A DNA stretch of 64,000 nucleotides from Bacillota bacterium. Its GTDB lineage: Bacteria > Bacillota_A > Clostridia > Lachnospirales > Lachnospiraceae. This document shows positions 55,332 through 63,907 of the stretch, in pieces. Where the stretch lies: the NCBI GenBank assembly GCA_023443625.1, contig JAEZTQ010000008.1:136496-200495 (forward strand). Reading direction: 5' to 3'. The notes under the pieces are model-generated. The model worked only from the letters and a program-made list of their open reading frames with translations, did no database searches and was not told where the DNA came from. Position numbers and translations under genes: made by a program. Position 1 is the first letter of the stretch, and every line of letters starts with the position of its first letter.

Positions 55332-56840
55332 TCAAGATATATATTTATTCATATCCGGTAGAAATATTTTAAAATTCGTTCCTGCCCTCTCATGGCTTTC
55401 CACTTCAATTTTTCCTTCATGAGCCATAATAATCCTGTGAGTAAGTGCCAGTCCAATACCCCAATGCTTTGTAATAGGCTTGGAGGAATATAGGGGAGTA
55501 AATATATTCTTCATACTTATCTCAGGGATACCAATTCCGCTATCTTGAATGGAAAGAATAATCCAGTTACTGATAGACTGAAGTGAAACAGTAATTTTCC
55601 TCTGGTCAATTGGCACAGTATCCATTGAGTCAAGGGCATTTTCAATAATGTTTCTAACTGCCTGTTCAAAATAGGTTGGATCGATCATTACATTAGGAAT
55701 ATCATTCTCCATATTGGTAATTAACTTACAATTCCTAAAATCACTCTTACCCTTTGTAAGTATATCCATCATATATGTACTGATATCTGTCTCAACAAGA
55801 TTAAGCTTGGACGTCTTAGTACTCCTGTGTATCGTATCCAGTCTATCATACAAATTATTACAGCGATTTAATAGTTCCTGTATACCATCTTCATTTTCTT
55901 TGAATACCTCAAGCATCTCTATCCCCGATTGAATTGCTAAAAGCTCATTCTTCATATAATGGCAGAAGATTTTGGAGGTTGTATCTGCCGCATCAATCTG
56001 TTTTGTTATAGTAAATTCCTTACCATTCATTCTCTTCTTAATACCTGCCCGTTGATAGATACAAAAGGCACATAGCAGGGTTGTAATAATCAAATAATAT
56101 GGATAAGCCGTATAAATAATGTAATTATCACTTAATGGAACTGATAAATAAAGGGAATGATTTGCTATCTTTGATGTCTTAATAAGAAATGTCGGGGAAA
56201 ACCAGAAAATAATCATATAAGACAGCATAATCAGTGTATAGCATATACCTTCTCCTATGAGATAGCTTCTTAGGAAGTGGAGAAAATATACTTTTTTATA
56301 GGTAAGACAAAGCTGAATGATACTAAATACGACAACACCCATATTTATAATAACCGTTACCTTACGAAAGACACTCTTGAACATCTCAATCTGATATAAG
56401 GACATTCTTCCAGGATAGAAAAATTGGTAAGTCTGATATTGAACGTCCGGATCATAAGCGATATATTCTATTAGCAAAATAACCAGCAATACAAATCTGA
56501 AATACTCCAGCTTATGAGGTGTAAGTTTTTTATGATAGGAAATAGAGAAGCAATATCCAAAAAATATTACTGCCAGTGAGGAGATGTTAAGCATTCGGAT
56601 TATGATATCCTTGGAAACATCAAAAAACATTAAATATTTCCACACTGTTTTGGGTAAAGAAAAATAGTTGTTTACAATATTAAAATAGTAAGTATCTTTT
56701 GATAAATAGAAGATAATTGAAAAAATGGCCATAACATAAGCAATCAAAGTAGCTGCCAGATACTTAGAGGAGGTCTGGTTGTCTTTTTGAAGGAGCAGAT
56801 AGATAAAAATTATAATTACAACAATAATAAAACAGAACAC
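55332..56840 (-). CDS. Membrane sensor histidine kinase
   Basis: 502 residues from a GTG at 56840, set by AGGAGG 9 nt upstream; the frame is open for 44 more codons, but these lie upstream of the predicted transcription start at about 56903. About seven membrane helices span residues 1-265. The cytoplasmic part has phospho-acceptor H294 (FCHYMKNEL), N-box NIIENALDS, G1 DSGIGIPE and G2 GIGLALTHRI. It pairs with the regulator at 54501. Sensing of glycan oligosaccharides, perhaps through the divergent binding protein, is an inference. Confidence 0.88.
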   Translation of the reverse strand: MFCFIIVVIIIFIYLLLQKDNQTSSKYLAATLIAYVMAIFSIIFYLSKDTYYFNIVNNYFSLPKTVWKYLMFFDVSKDIIIRMLNISSLAVIFFGYCFSISYHKKLTPHKLEYFRFVLLVILLIEYIAYDPDVQYQTYQFFYPGRMSLYQIEMFKSVFRKVTVIINMGVVVFSIIQLCLTYKKVYFLHFLRSYLIGEGICYTLIMLSYMIIFWFSPTFLIKTSKIANHSLYLSVPLSDNYIIYTAYPYYLIITTLLCAFCIYQRAGIKKRMNGKEFTITKQIDAADTTSKIFCHYMKNELLAIQSGIEMLEVFKENEDGIQELLNRCNNLYDRLDTIHRSTKTSKLNLVETDISTYMMDILTKGKSDFRNCKLITNMENDIPNVMIDPTYFEQAVRNIIENALDSMDTVPIDQRKITVSLQSISNWIILSIQDSGIGIPEISMKNIFTPLYSSKPITKHWGIGLALTHRIIMAHEGKIEVESHERAGTNFKIFLPDMNKYIS

Positions 56841-56888
56841 AAAATCATCCCTCCTATAATCTAAAGCAGTTGCAAATAAAGTATTATG

Positions 56889-56938
56889 TTGACGAAATAT
56901 ACTGTTAAAATTATAATATACTTGTCTAAAAAAAACAA
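56889..56938. promoter_or_regulatory. Overlapping divergent promoters (binding protein forward, kinase reverse)
   Basis: Forward: TTGACG (56889-56894), 17 bp, TATAAT (56912-56917). Reverse: TTGTTT (56933-56938), 17 bp, TATAAT (56910-56915). The two -10 elements overlap, so polymerase can occupy only one promoter at a time. Confidence 0.7.
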
Positions 56939-56974
56939 TAAACCCTACTGCCATAAGAAAGGTAATGTACATAT

Positions 56975-58261
56975 ATGAAGCTAAGATGGTTGTTGCTACT
57001 TATCTTTGTTGTAAGTTCTGCTTTTTTAACTAGCTGCAAAATTAGTAAAGTTGTTGAACCTATTCAAGGTACCTCCCTCTCATCTTCCAATATTACCGGA
57101 GAGAAAGTGGAATTGGATTATTATATCTGGGGCGATGAAGAATCCTATATTAAACCTGTTATTAATGCCTACTGTGCCCTAAATACCAATATTAAAATCA
57201 ATTTACATATTATAGGTACTGATCTGTATGAGAGCGACATCAAATCCTTGCTGGCTACGGATACAAAGATCGATCTGCTGGGTGTCAGAGGCATATCCCA
57301 AATGGTTCAGCTTTATGACCAGGAACGACTTCTGGATCTGACTTTCTACATGAAAAACAATGATGTTGACATCACCGCTTATGGAAGTATGTTCAATGAT
57401 ATTGCAATCTCTTCTAAATATTATGTAATGCCCACCAGGAGCACCTGCTGGTTTCTACTATATAACAAGGCTATATTTGATAATGCTCAAGTCTCTTATC
57501 CACAACAGCTGACCTGGGATGAATACAGGCAGCTAGCCATTTCCCTTACGAAAGGAGAAGGTAACGACAAAATATACGGTGGCTACTGGGTCCCCTGGTG
57601 CTATAATTTTGCTGCCCTGCAACAATCCTCCTATCTGATTGATGATGATCTGACTTATATAAGAGAATCACTGAGTTTATTGAATAATTTCTATAATGTA
57701 GACGATTCCCATTTTAACTATAGAAAAATTCACGAAAAAGAGGCCGACTACCGTGAGGAGTTTGAAAAAGGTAATATTGCTATGATGCCTCAGGGCGAAT
57801 GGATTATTAATATGCTCTTAGAGGATCAGGCTAAGGGAATTACCAATATTGATTGGGACATTGCTCCCATGCCTGTAATGGGCGGGCAGGACCCTGGTAT
57901 AACCTGGGGACAGTATCAATTCATCAGTATCGCTGCAGATACCTCTTATCCCCAGGAAGCCTTTGATTTTGTCAAATTTCTCTGTGGTAAAGAAGGTGCC
58001 CGTATCTATGCTCAAAATGGCATTATCCACGCCTATACCAATGATGAAATCAAAGAAACTTACCTTAAAGCAGTGGGTAAGGAAGCTGCTTCCATATTCT
58101 TTAACTCAAAAAGAGTCCAAGAGCAATTAGCTTTATCCGGTTATGAAGAAGTTACGGAAGCTTTTAAAGTATATGCCGAGGAATATTTGTTGGGTAATAT
58201 TACTCTTGATGACGCAATGCTCAAATTTAATGACATGAGAAGTGATATTCTTAACCCTTAA
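56975..58261 (+). CDS. Sugar-binding lipoprotein, divergent orphan copy
   Basis: 428 residues. Lipoprotein signal with lipobox FLTSC (Cys at 21), then a family-1 solute-binding domain. It is a paralogue of the protein at 60150: shared blocks are CW-L-YNK...F, LTWDEY and EGA-IYAQN-I-AY. It is transcribed away from the kinase from an overlapping promoter and its stop overlaps the convergent permease gene by 11 bp. An extra binding protein beside a two-component system may present ligand to the kinase instead of, or as well as, to the permeases. Confidence 0.86.
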   Translation: MKLRWLLLLIFVVSSAFLTSCKISKVVEPIQGTSLSSSNITGEKVELDYYIWGDEESYIKPVINAYCALNTNIKINLHIIGTDLYESDIKSLLATDTKIDLLGVRGISQMVQLYDQERLLDLTFYMKNNDVDITAYGSMFNDIAISSKYYVMPTRSTCWFLLYNKAIFDNAQVSYPQQLTWDEYRQLAISLTKGEGNDKIYGGYWVPWCYNFAALQQSSYLIDDDLTYIRESLSLLNNFYNVDDSHFNYRKIHEKEADYREEFEKGNIAMMPQGEWIINMLLEDQAKGITNIDWDIAPMPVMGGQDPGITWGQYQFISIAADTSYPQEAFDFVKFLCGKEGARIYAQNGIIHAYTNDEIKETYLKAVGKEAASIFFNSKRVQEQLALSGYEEVTEAFKVYAEEYLLGNITLDDAMLKFNDMRSDILNP

Positions 58262-59102
58262 CACCAGTAAAGGCCACACCTTCTACGATATACTTCTGAG
58301 CCAGTGCATAAACCACAACTACCGGAATTAAAGAAATTACCGTACCGGCCATGATAGCACCGTAGTTGGTATCAAATTGACGGCGGAAGGTAGCCAGCCC
58401 CAACTGGATCGTTTTCTTTGTATCCGTATCCAGATAAATCATCGGGCCCATATAGTCATTCCATACAGAGGTAAAGGTAAGTGCTGTTACTGTAGCAAGA
58501 CCTGTCTTACTGAGGGGTAGTGCAATTCTGGTATAAATTCCGAAGGGCCCGCAGCCATCAATTTTTGCAGCTTCGTTAAGACTGTCAGGTATACTTAACA
58601 TGTTCTGTCTCATAATAAATACACCGAAAGCACTGAAGGCTCCTGTCAATATTAGTGATAAGTGATTATCATAGAGGCCCAGCTTCTGGATTACCATAAA
58701 CTGCGGTATCATAATTGCATGCCAGGGAACCATCATTGTTCCCAAATAACCTAAAAATAATTGATCCCGACCAGGGAATTTAAGCTTAGCAAAGGCAAAG
58801 GCTGCCATGGAACAGGTAATTAATTGCAATAAAGTAACGCAGATTGTGATTTTTGCCGTATTATAAAAATATATGGGAAAAGGGATATCTTCGATAACCG
58901 TTACGTAATTGACAGTACGAAAAACCTTAGGAATCCATTGTATCGGTTTCGTAAAAATCTCTGTTTTTGCTTTGAAGGATGCACTAACCATCCATACAAA
59001 GGGTATCACCATTAGGAAAGTAACAATAAGGCAAAGTATAAAGATAACAATATCACAAGGTTTTATTTTATGTCTCTTCTTAGAGGATATATTCTCATGC
59101 AT
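58251..59102 (-). CDS. Sugar ABC transporter permease, MalG type (glycan locus)
   Basis: 283 residues, six membrane helices, first at about 18-40. EAA loop NEAAKIDGCGPFGIYTRIALPL (key EAA and DGC; about 177-198). It works with the MalF-type permease and the binding protein upstream to import oligosaccharides. No ATPase gene is in the operon. Ribosome site GAAAGGTG. It converges on the orphan binding-protein gene with an 11-bp overlap and no terminator in between. Confidence 0.92.
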   Translation of the reverse strand: MHENISSKKRHKIKPCDIVIFILCLIVTFLMVIPFVWMVSASFKAKTEIFTKPIQWIPKVFRTVNYVTVIEDIPFPIYFYNTAKITICVTLLQLITCSMAAFAFAKLKFPGRDQLFLGYLGTMMVPWHAIMIPQFMVIQKLGLYDNHLSLILTGAFSAFGVFIMRQNMLSIPDSLNEAAKIDGCGPFGIYTRIALPLSKTGLATVTALTFTSVWNDYMGPMIYLDTDTKKTIQLGLATFRRQFDTNYGAIMAGTVISLIPVVVVYALAQKYIVEGVAFTGVKG

Positions 59103-59144
59103 GGGATTTCACCTTTCTTTCTATTTAATAAGACAACCTGTAAA

Positions 59145-60062
59145 CTATATCATATCATCATTAACCCACTTCTTCTGTGCCCGCCATTGAATTAAGGTCA
59201 AGATAAATATAATCATGAACAGGAAATAACCTATTGCGGAAGCAAATCCCATCTTACTGTTACGGAAAGCTTCATAATATACACGCATTACCAGCACCTG
59301 GGTATTTCTTCCGGGACCGCCCTCAGTGGTGACATTGATAATATCAAACACCTGAAAAGATGCGATAAAGGTGAAAATCGTAACCATGAAGGTAGTAGGG
59401 GAAAGCATGGGCCAGGTTATATACCAGAAGGCCTTCATTGGTGATGCACCATCAATCTTTGCCGATTCATACAGGTGAGCCGGAATATTCTTTAATCCGC
59501 CTAAGAACATAATCATATAGTAACCTGCCTGTTTCCATACAACTACAATTACAATGGAAGCCATTGCTGTAGACGTTCCCCAGAACCATTTGGGTGGATT
59601 CTCAACTCCTAGTGACATTAGGAATTGATTCACAGGGCCACTTTTACTATTAAAAAGCTGTAGCCATACACAGCCTACCGCAACCATGGAAGTGAGATTC
59701 GGAAAAAAGTAAATGGTTTTAAAAAGGTTAGCACCATACATTTTCCGGTTTAACATCAGTGCCAGCAGCAAGGAAAACAATATGGTAAGAGGAACACTAG
59801 TGAGGGTATAATATAGATTATTTTTCAATGCAATGCGAAAGGTACTATCCTTAAACATATCTATGTAATTTTGGAATCCGATAAAATTCAATTTTCCAAA
59901 GCCGGTATAATCTGTCAAGCTTACTATGAAACCATATACAACCGGTATTCCAGTAAAAATCAAAAAGCCTATTAGATTGGGGAGCAAAAAGAGATAACCT
60001 GCGGCCCATTCTCTTCGCTCTAATTTCGTAGTTCTTTTTCGTCCTAGTACTTGGTTCGCCAC
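59145..60062 (-). CDS. Sugar ABC transporter permease, MalF type (glycan locus)
   Basis: 305 residues, six membrane helices after a basic N-terminus (RKRTTKLERREW). EAA loop YESAKIDGASPMKAFWYITWPM (key E-SA and DGA; about 200-221). The start is GTG at 60062 with AGGAGG 8 nt upstream. It follows the binding protein by about 87 bp and precedes the MalG-type permease by 42 bp. Confidence 0.92.
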   Translation of the reverse strand: MANQVLGRKRTTKLERREWAAGYLFLLPNLIGFLIFTGIPVVYGFIVSLTDYTGFGKLNFIGFQNYIDMFKDSTFRIALKNNLYYTLTSVPLTILFSLLLALMLNRKMYGANLFKTIYFFPNLTSMVAVGCVWLQLFNSKSGPVNQFLMSLGVENPPKWFWGTSTAMASIVIVVVWKQAGYYMIMFLGGLKNIPAHLYESAKIDGASPMKAFWYITWPMLSPTTFMVTIFTFIASFQVFDIINVTTEGGPGRNTQVLVMRVYYEAFRNSKMGFASAIGYFLFMIIFILTLIQWRAQKKWVNDDMI

Positions 60063-60149
60063 TACTCTATCCTCCTTTATACAAATATCCCGGTGTTTCA
60101 GTTCCCCAAAACACCGGAAAAATAGTTACTGTTAAATCAGAAATCCAGC

Positions 60150-61439
60150 TTATTTCGCATTAATCTCATCTCTTCTTGTAATAAATTTATCAAATGCTTC
60201 ATCTAAGGTACAGTTTCCTACTAAGGAATCACTAATTTCTTCTTTGAATGCTGTATTAATATCTTCATAGTGCAGATCTAAGCCCTGTTCCATACCAACC
60301 TTTGCAGAGAATACATATTCAGTACCGGGTGCGGTAACGAGCTCCTTGTAAACTTCAAGAGCTGCATCAGAAGCATAAGCAGGAATACAGGAATTCTGAG
60401 CATATATCTTAGCACCTTCATCACTGTAGGTACAAAATTTGATGAAATCAAAGGTTTCTTTGGGATGCTTGCTATTAGACGCAATACTAAAGCAGGAGGA
60501 GCTACCAACGGTGGAGCCTTCGTCTGCTCCATCAAATATAGGCAATGGAGCTGCACACCAGGTAAAGTCCATTTCCACATCGGGTAAAAGTAAGAACTCC
60601 CAATCACCATTAACCATCATATAGGTATTACCTTCAGCAAATACTGCATTGATATCAAAGCCGCTTGACATCTCCTCTATACCCATATGGCTCTGATCCG
60701 TTATATACCATCTTTCCATTAACTTAGCATATTCTCTGGTTTTTGTCAGGCTTTCGTCGGTTAAGTATTCACCAACAGCAGATGCACCAAGATTCATGGT
60801 CCAGTTAGGAACCATACCTCCCATCTTACCATCTGTTGTCAGGGATTTGGCCAAATCACTGTATTCATCCCAAGTAAGGTTAATTGGATAATCTTCTCCT
60901 GCTGCATCAAACAATTCCTTGTTATACCATAAGAGCCAGCAGGACTTTGTAGTACAGAGTCCGTAGTTATTCCCTTCTACGGAGAAGATTTCACCAAGAT
61001 TTCCATATTTGGAAACATCAACACTGTTTTCTGCAATGAGATCATTTAAAGATAGTAAAGCACCTGTGGAAGCAAGCTGTCTGGTTACTGCTGCACTACG
61101 GATCCAAAAGCCATCAACTTCACCGTTACCGGAAAGCATAACCTTAATCTTGTCATCATAATCGTCATTTGCGATAATTGTCAGTTTAACCTGAACATTC
61201 TTACTCTGAGCATTATAAGCCTCCACCAGCTGTTTCATAACCTTTTCATTATCAGAATGCTCATAAAAGTTAATTGTAACTACTTCATCTGAGGCCACTT
61301 CTTTATCGGAAGCATCCTCACCTAAAGTTGATGTATCGTCATCACCCTTAGTTTCTTTTGCGCCTTTTGAGCTACATGCTGTGAAGCTAAACATTAGTAT
61401 CATCGTAAGTAAAATTACCAGTATTTTTTTCATTTTCAT
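60150..61439 (-). CDS. Sugar-binding lipoprotein of the glycan importer
   Basis: 429 residues from the ATG at 61439, right after GGGAGAGAGG; a second ATG two codons on is also possible. Lipobox SFTAC with a Ser/Lys/Asp-rich linker, then a family-1 solute-binding domain. It is the importer receptor, first in an operon with two permeases. Ligand is unknown, but GH3 and GH5 enzymes of the same locus point to beta-linked oligosaccharides. Confidence 0.9.
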   Translation of the reverse strand: MKMKKILVILLTMILMFSFTACSSKGAKETKGDDDTSTLGEDASDKEVASDEVVTINFYEHSDNEKVMKQLVEAYNAQSKNVQVKLTIIANDDYDDKIKVMLSGNGEVDGFWIRSAAVTRQLASTGALLSLNDLIAENSVDVSKYGNLGEIFSVEGNNYGLCTTKSCWLLWYNKELFDAAGEDYPINLTWDEYSDLAKSLTTDGKMGGMVPNWTMNLGASAVGEYLTDESLTKTREYAKLMERWYITDQSHMGIEEMSSGFDINAVFAEGNTYMMVNGDWEFLLLPDVEMDFTWCAAPLPIFDGADEGSTVGSSSCFSIASNSKHPKETFDFIKFCTYSDEGAKIYAQNSCIPAYASDAALEVYKELVTAPGTEYVFSAKVGMEQGLDLHYEDINTAFKEEISDSLVGNCTLDEAFDKFITRRDEINAK

Positions 61440-61591
61440 ACCTCTCTCCCTTTCACTTTTTGATGACTTCATCGTAGCATTCCTTGGTTAACATGCATAG
61501 GCTTATCTTTTATCATCCCTTTTCTTGGGCAGCATGTCAGTCCTTACTGCAAAGTGAAGAGGTAATAAGGCTAAAATCCTACTATATTAAA

Positions 61592-61698
61592 AAAGGCAGA
61601 CCCTGATTTAAAAGGCTCCCTAATCAAGTGTTGGAGTATGGTTATTTCAAGCATGCTCAATCACTTGACAGAGAGCCTTTCTAAATCAGGGTCTGCCT
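61592..61698. terminator. Very long near-perfect hairpin (about 107 nt)
   Basis: AAAGGCAGACCCTGATTTA and TAAATCAGGGTCTGCCTT form the base; AAGGCTC/GAGCCTT, TCAAGTG/CACTTGA and TTG-AG/CT-CAA continue the stem. It lies between the VOC gene stop and the importer promoter region. No gene is seen in 61473-61717. Confidence 0.65.
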
Positions 61699-61717
61699 TC
61701 TATTAATCTAAAGTTTC

Positions 61718-62080
61718 TTACAAATTCTCAACAAGTTGGATTTTTAGGCCATTGGGATCCATTACATAGAAGAATTTAATATAGGGCGCCGGCTGGAAGG
61801 GTCCGCTATGAATTTCAATACCCTTTGCTTTAAGCTCAGCTATCTTCTCATCAACAGAATCAATCTCAAAGCCTAAGGAAATATCTGTTCCCATATTGAT
61901 TTCTCTAGGCTGAGGACTGGTCATTAATTCAATCTGTGTCTCACCTTCTCCTAAGAATGCAATTTCAATCCCTGGGCCTGAATTAAATCTTCTATTTTCC
62001 TTCAGACCAAGAATTTCTTTATAGAATTTCAAGGATTCATCCAAATCTTTTACAACCAAGGTACTCCAACAAAATTTCAT
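61718..62080 (-). CDS. Glyoxalase/bleomycin-resistance (VOC) family protein
   Basis: 120 residues, a single VOC domain of two beta-alpha-beta-beta-beta modules. Opening STLVVKDLDESLKFYKEILGLK and closing KFFYVMDPNGLKIQLVE are typical. A Glu near residue 54 (IELM) and Glu near 117 (QLVE) are possible metal ligands. The reaction is unknown; candidates are dioxygenase, epimerase or drug binding. Its ATG has GGAGG upstream, but an insertion sequence begins only 23 bp before the start, so its own promoter has probably been lost. Confidence 0.82.
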   Translation of the reverse strand: MKFCWSTLVVKDLDESLKFYKEILGLKENRRFNSGPGIEIAFLGEGETQIELMTSPQPREINMGTDISLGFEIDSVDEKIAELKAKGIEIHSGPFQPAPYIKFFYVMDPNGLKIQLVENL

Positions 62081-62255
62081 ATTAATTCCTCCATCCTTTA
62101 TTGGGTAGTGTCAAGTCTGACACCCCGTTTTTCTATCAAAACCTTTATTTTTCAAGGGTTACAAAGTTTTTCAAATAAAAATAACAATGACCCCCTTATT
62201 AGAAGTATAATTAGAGTTACCACACAATAATTATCAACAAAGAAAGGTCATTGTT

Positions 62256-63698
62256 ATGGACTCAATTATACTCTATTTACTTACAATTATTCAATACCAA
62301 TACAGACAAATCTGCTGGTTATTACTGTTTATCGCTAAATATATTCCTCTTAGGCAGTGGGCTTTCGATGATAGCCACTCTCCGAAGTATCAGAAATTTA
62401 AAACTGATACCCTTCCTAAAGTTATCCGTTACGATGTCATTGATTATAAATGGCTACTCGAATACTACAAACTCCGATATGATAAAGTCATTAAACCTGT
62501 TTCCAGACGCTCCAACTGCGATATTCCTGAGGAATGCACTTGCCCTCGTTGCAATGCACCTATGCCTTATCTCTATAAAAACAATGGCTCTAAGGGGCAG
62601 CTATGCTGCAAAGTCTGTGATACCACTTTTAATCCTAGCGAAAACCGATTCTCTAAACTTCACACTCTTCGCTGTCCGTACTGTTCCCATACCCTTGAGG
62701 CAAAGAAAACTCGAAAGCACTTTATCATTCACAAATGTATCAATCCCAAGTGTTCCTATTACCTGCATAATAAAGCCAAAGTCCCTGACGAAGATCTGAA
62801 AAACAATGCGAAATACAAGTATAAGCTACATTATATCTATCGTGAATTCACCGTAGATTTCTTTAAGATGGATCTTAATACCCTACCGAAGAATGCTTCT
62901 TCTTTAAAGTTCAGAAAGAACGATGCTTATATCATGTCACTCTGCCTAACCATGCATGTAAATCTCGGATTATCTCTTCGTAAGACCTCTCAGGCTTTGA
63001 AAGATTTGTATGGCATCAGCATATCCCATCAGATGGTTGCCAACTATGCTCGTACAGCCGCTGTCGTAATTAAACCCTTTGTTGACCACTTTGAATACCC
63101 ACAGAGTGGTACCATGGTTGCCGATGAGACTTACATAAAAGTCCGTGGTGTTAAGGGTTATATCTGGCTTATCATGGATGCTTTATCCCGTTCCATCATT
63201 GGCTATCAAGTATCAGATAACCGAAGTGTCGGACCTTGTATAATGGCAATGCGTATGGCCTTTCGTCATCTGAAGGAACTGCCCAAAAACTTCCGCTTCA
63301 TTGCTGACGGTTACAGTGCCTATCCTCTTGCAGCCCAGCAATTCTTTCGTCAGTTTGGCGATTCCTTTCGCTTTGATATCACTCAAGTGATCGGCCTAAC
63401 AAATGACGATGAGGTATCCAAAGAGTTTCGCCCATTCAAGCAGATGGTGGAACGTCTAAATCGTACCTTCAAAGCTTCTTACCGGGTCAGCTGTGGTTAT
63501 GACAACTACGATGGTGCCAACTATAACGTCTCCCTCTGGGTTGCTTACTACAACTTCCTACGCCCGCACAAAGTAACCGCTTATAAGAGACCATTAAACG
63601 AAGTGGAGATGCTGAAAGGTGCTGATAACATGCCAGGAAAATGGCAGCTTCTTATCTTTCTAGGCCAGCAGACCATCCTTCAGCTACAAAAACAGTAG
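62256..63698 (+). CDS. DDE transposase with N-terminal zinc ribbons
   Basis: 480 residues, intact. Two or three zinc-ribbon CxxC pairs lie in the first third (CPRCN...CCKVCD, then CPYCS...CINPKC, about residues 92-170), followed by an HTH-like segment (LSLRKTSQALKDLYGISISHQMV, about 240-262). The DDE core has D in VADETYIKV (near 288), D in FIADGYSAY (near 349) and E in MVERLNRT (near 397), with YYNFLRPHK near the end. It is longer than typical IS6 transposases because of the zinc part. Ribosome site AAAGG. Confidence 0.9.
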   Translation: MDSIILYLLTIIQYQYRQICWLLLFIAKYIPLRQWAFDDSHSPKYQKFKTDTLPKVIRYDVIDYKWLLEYYKLRYDKVIKPVSRRSNCDIPEECTCPRCNAPMPYLYKNNGSKGQLCCKVCDTTFNPSENRFSKLHTLRCPYCSHTLEAKKTRKHFIIHKCINPKCSYYLHNKAKVPDEDLKNNAKYKYKLHYIYREFTVDFFKMDLNTLPKNASSLKFRKNDAYIMSLCLTMHVNLGLSLRKTSQALKDLYGISISHQMVANYARTAAVVIKPFVDHFEYPQSGTMVADETYIKVRGVKGYIWLIMDALSRSIIGYQVSDNRSVGPCIMAMRMAFRHLKELPKNFRFIADGYSAYPLAAQQFFRQFGDSFRFDITQVIGLTNDDEVSKEFRPFKQMVERLNRTFKASYRVSCGYDNYDGANYNVSLWVAYYNFLRPHKVTAYKRPLNEVEMLKGADNMPGKWQLLIFLGQQTILQLQKQ

Positions 63699-63907
63699 GC
63701 TTCAGGAAATATCTGTTCCTAGATTTAAGAGCCAGAGGCAATATCCAGCCGCCGGAATTCGTTCCGGTTTACCCTTGATGGCATGGCAAAACAATGCTAT
63801 AATGCTTCGAATCGACGGCGAAACTTAAGGATATCTCTGTTCCTGAGTTTCCTCGCCGTCGGCAGTGATGCCGGAGCATTGTTTTGCCATGCTGTCAAGG
63901 GCGGCGG
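63698..63907 (+). ncRNA. Structured non-coding region at the 3' end of the insertion sequence
   Basis: Hairpin 1 (63698-63733): GGCTT/AAGAGCC with inner GGAA-ATATCTG-TTCC. Hairpin 2 (63752-63767): CCGGAA-TTCG-TTCCGG. A large stem pairs 63771-63798 with 63875-63902 (core GGCATGGCAAAACAATGCT) and encloses hairpin 3 (63813-63861): CGACGGCGAAACT/AGTTT-CGCCGTCG with inner AGGATATCTCTGTTCCT. GCCGCC/GGCGGC closes the whole. Whether it acts as RNA, insulator or transposase site is unknown. No gene lies in 63699-64000. Confidence 0.6.

Noticed and set aside
55332..56972. Longer kinase reading frame starting at the ATG at 56972
   Set aside because: No ribosome site there, it lies upstream of the predicted transcription start, and AGGAGG precedes the GTG at 56840.
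62251..62799. 182-codon forward frame overlapping the transposase start
   Set aside because: It lies in another frame of the transposase gene, whose protein shows intact zinc and DDE motifs; no ribosome site of its own.
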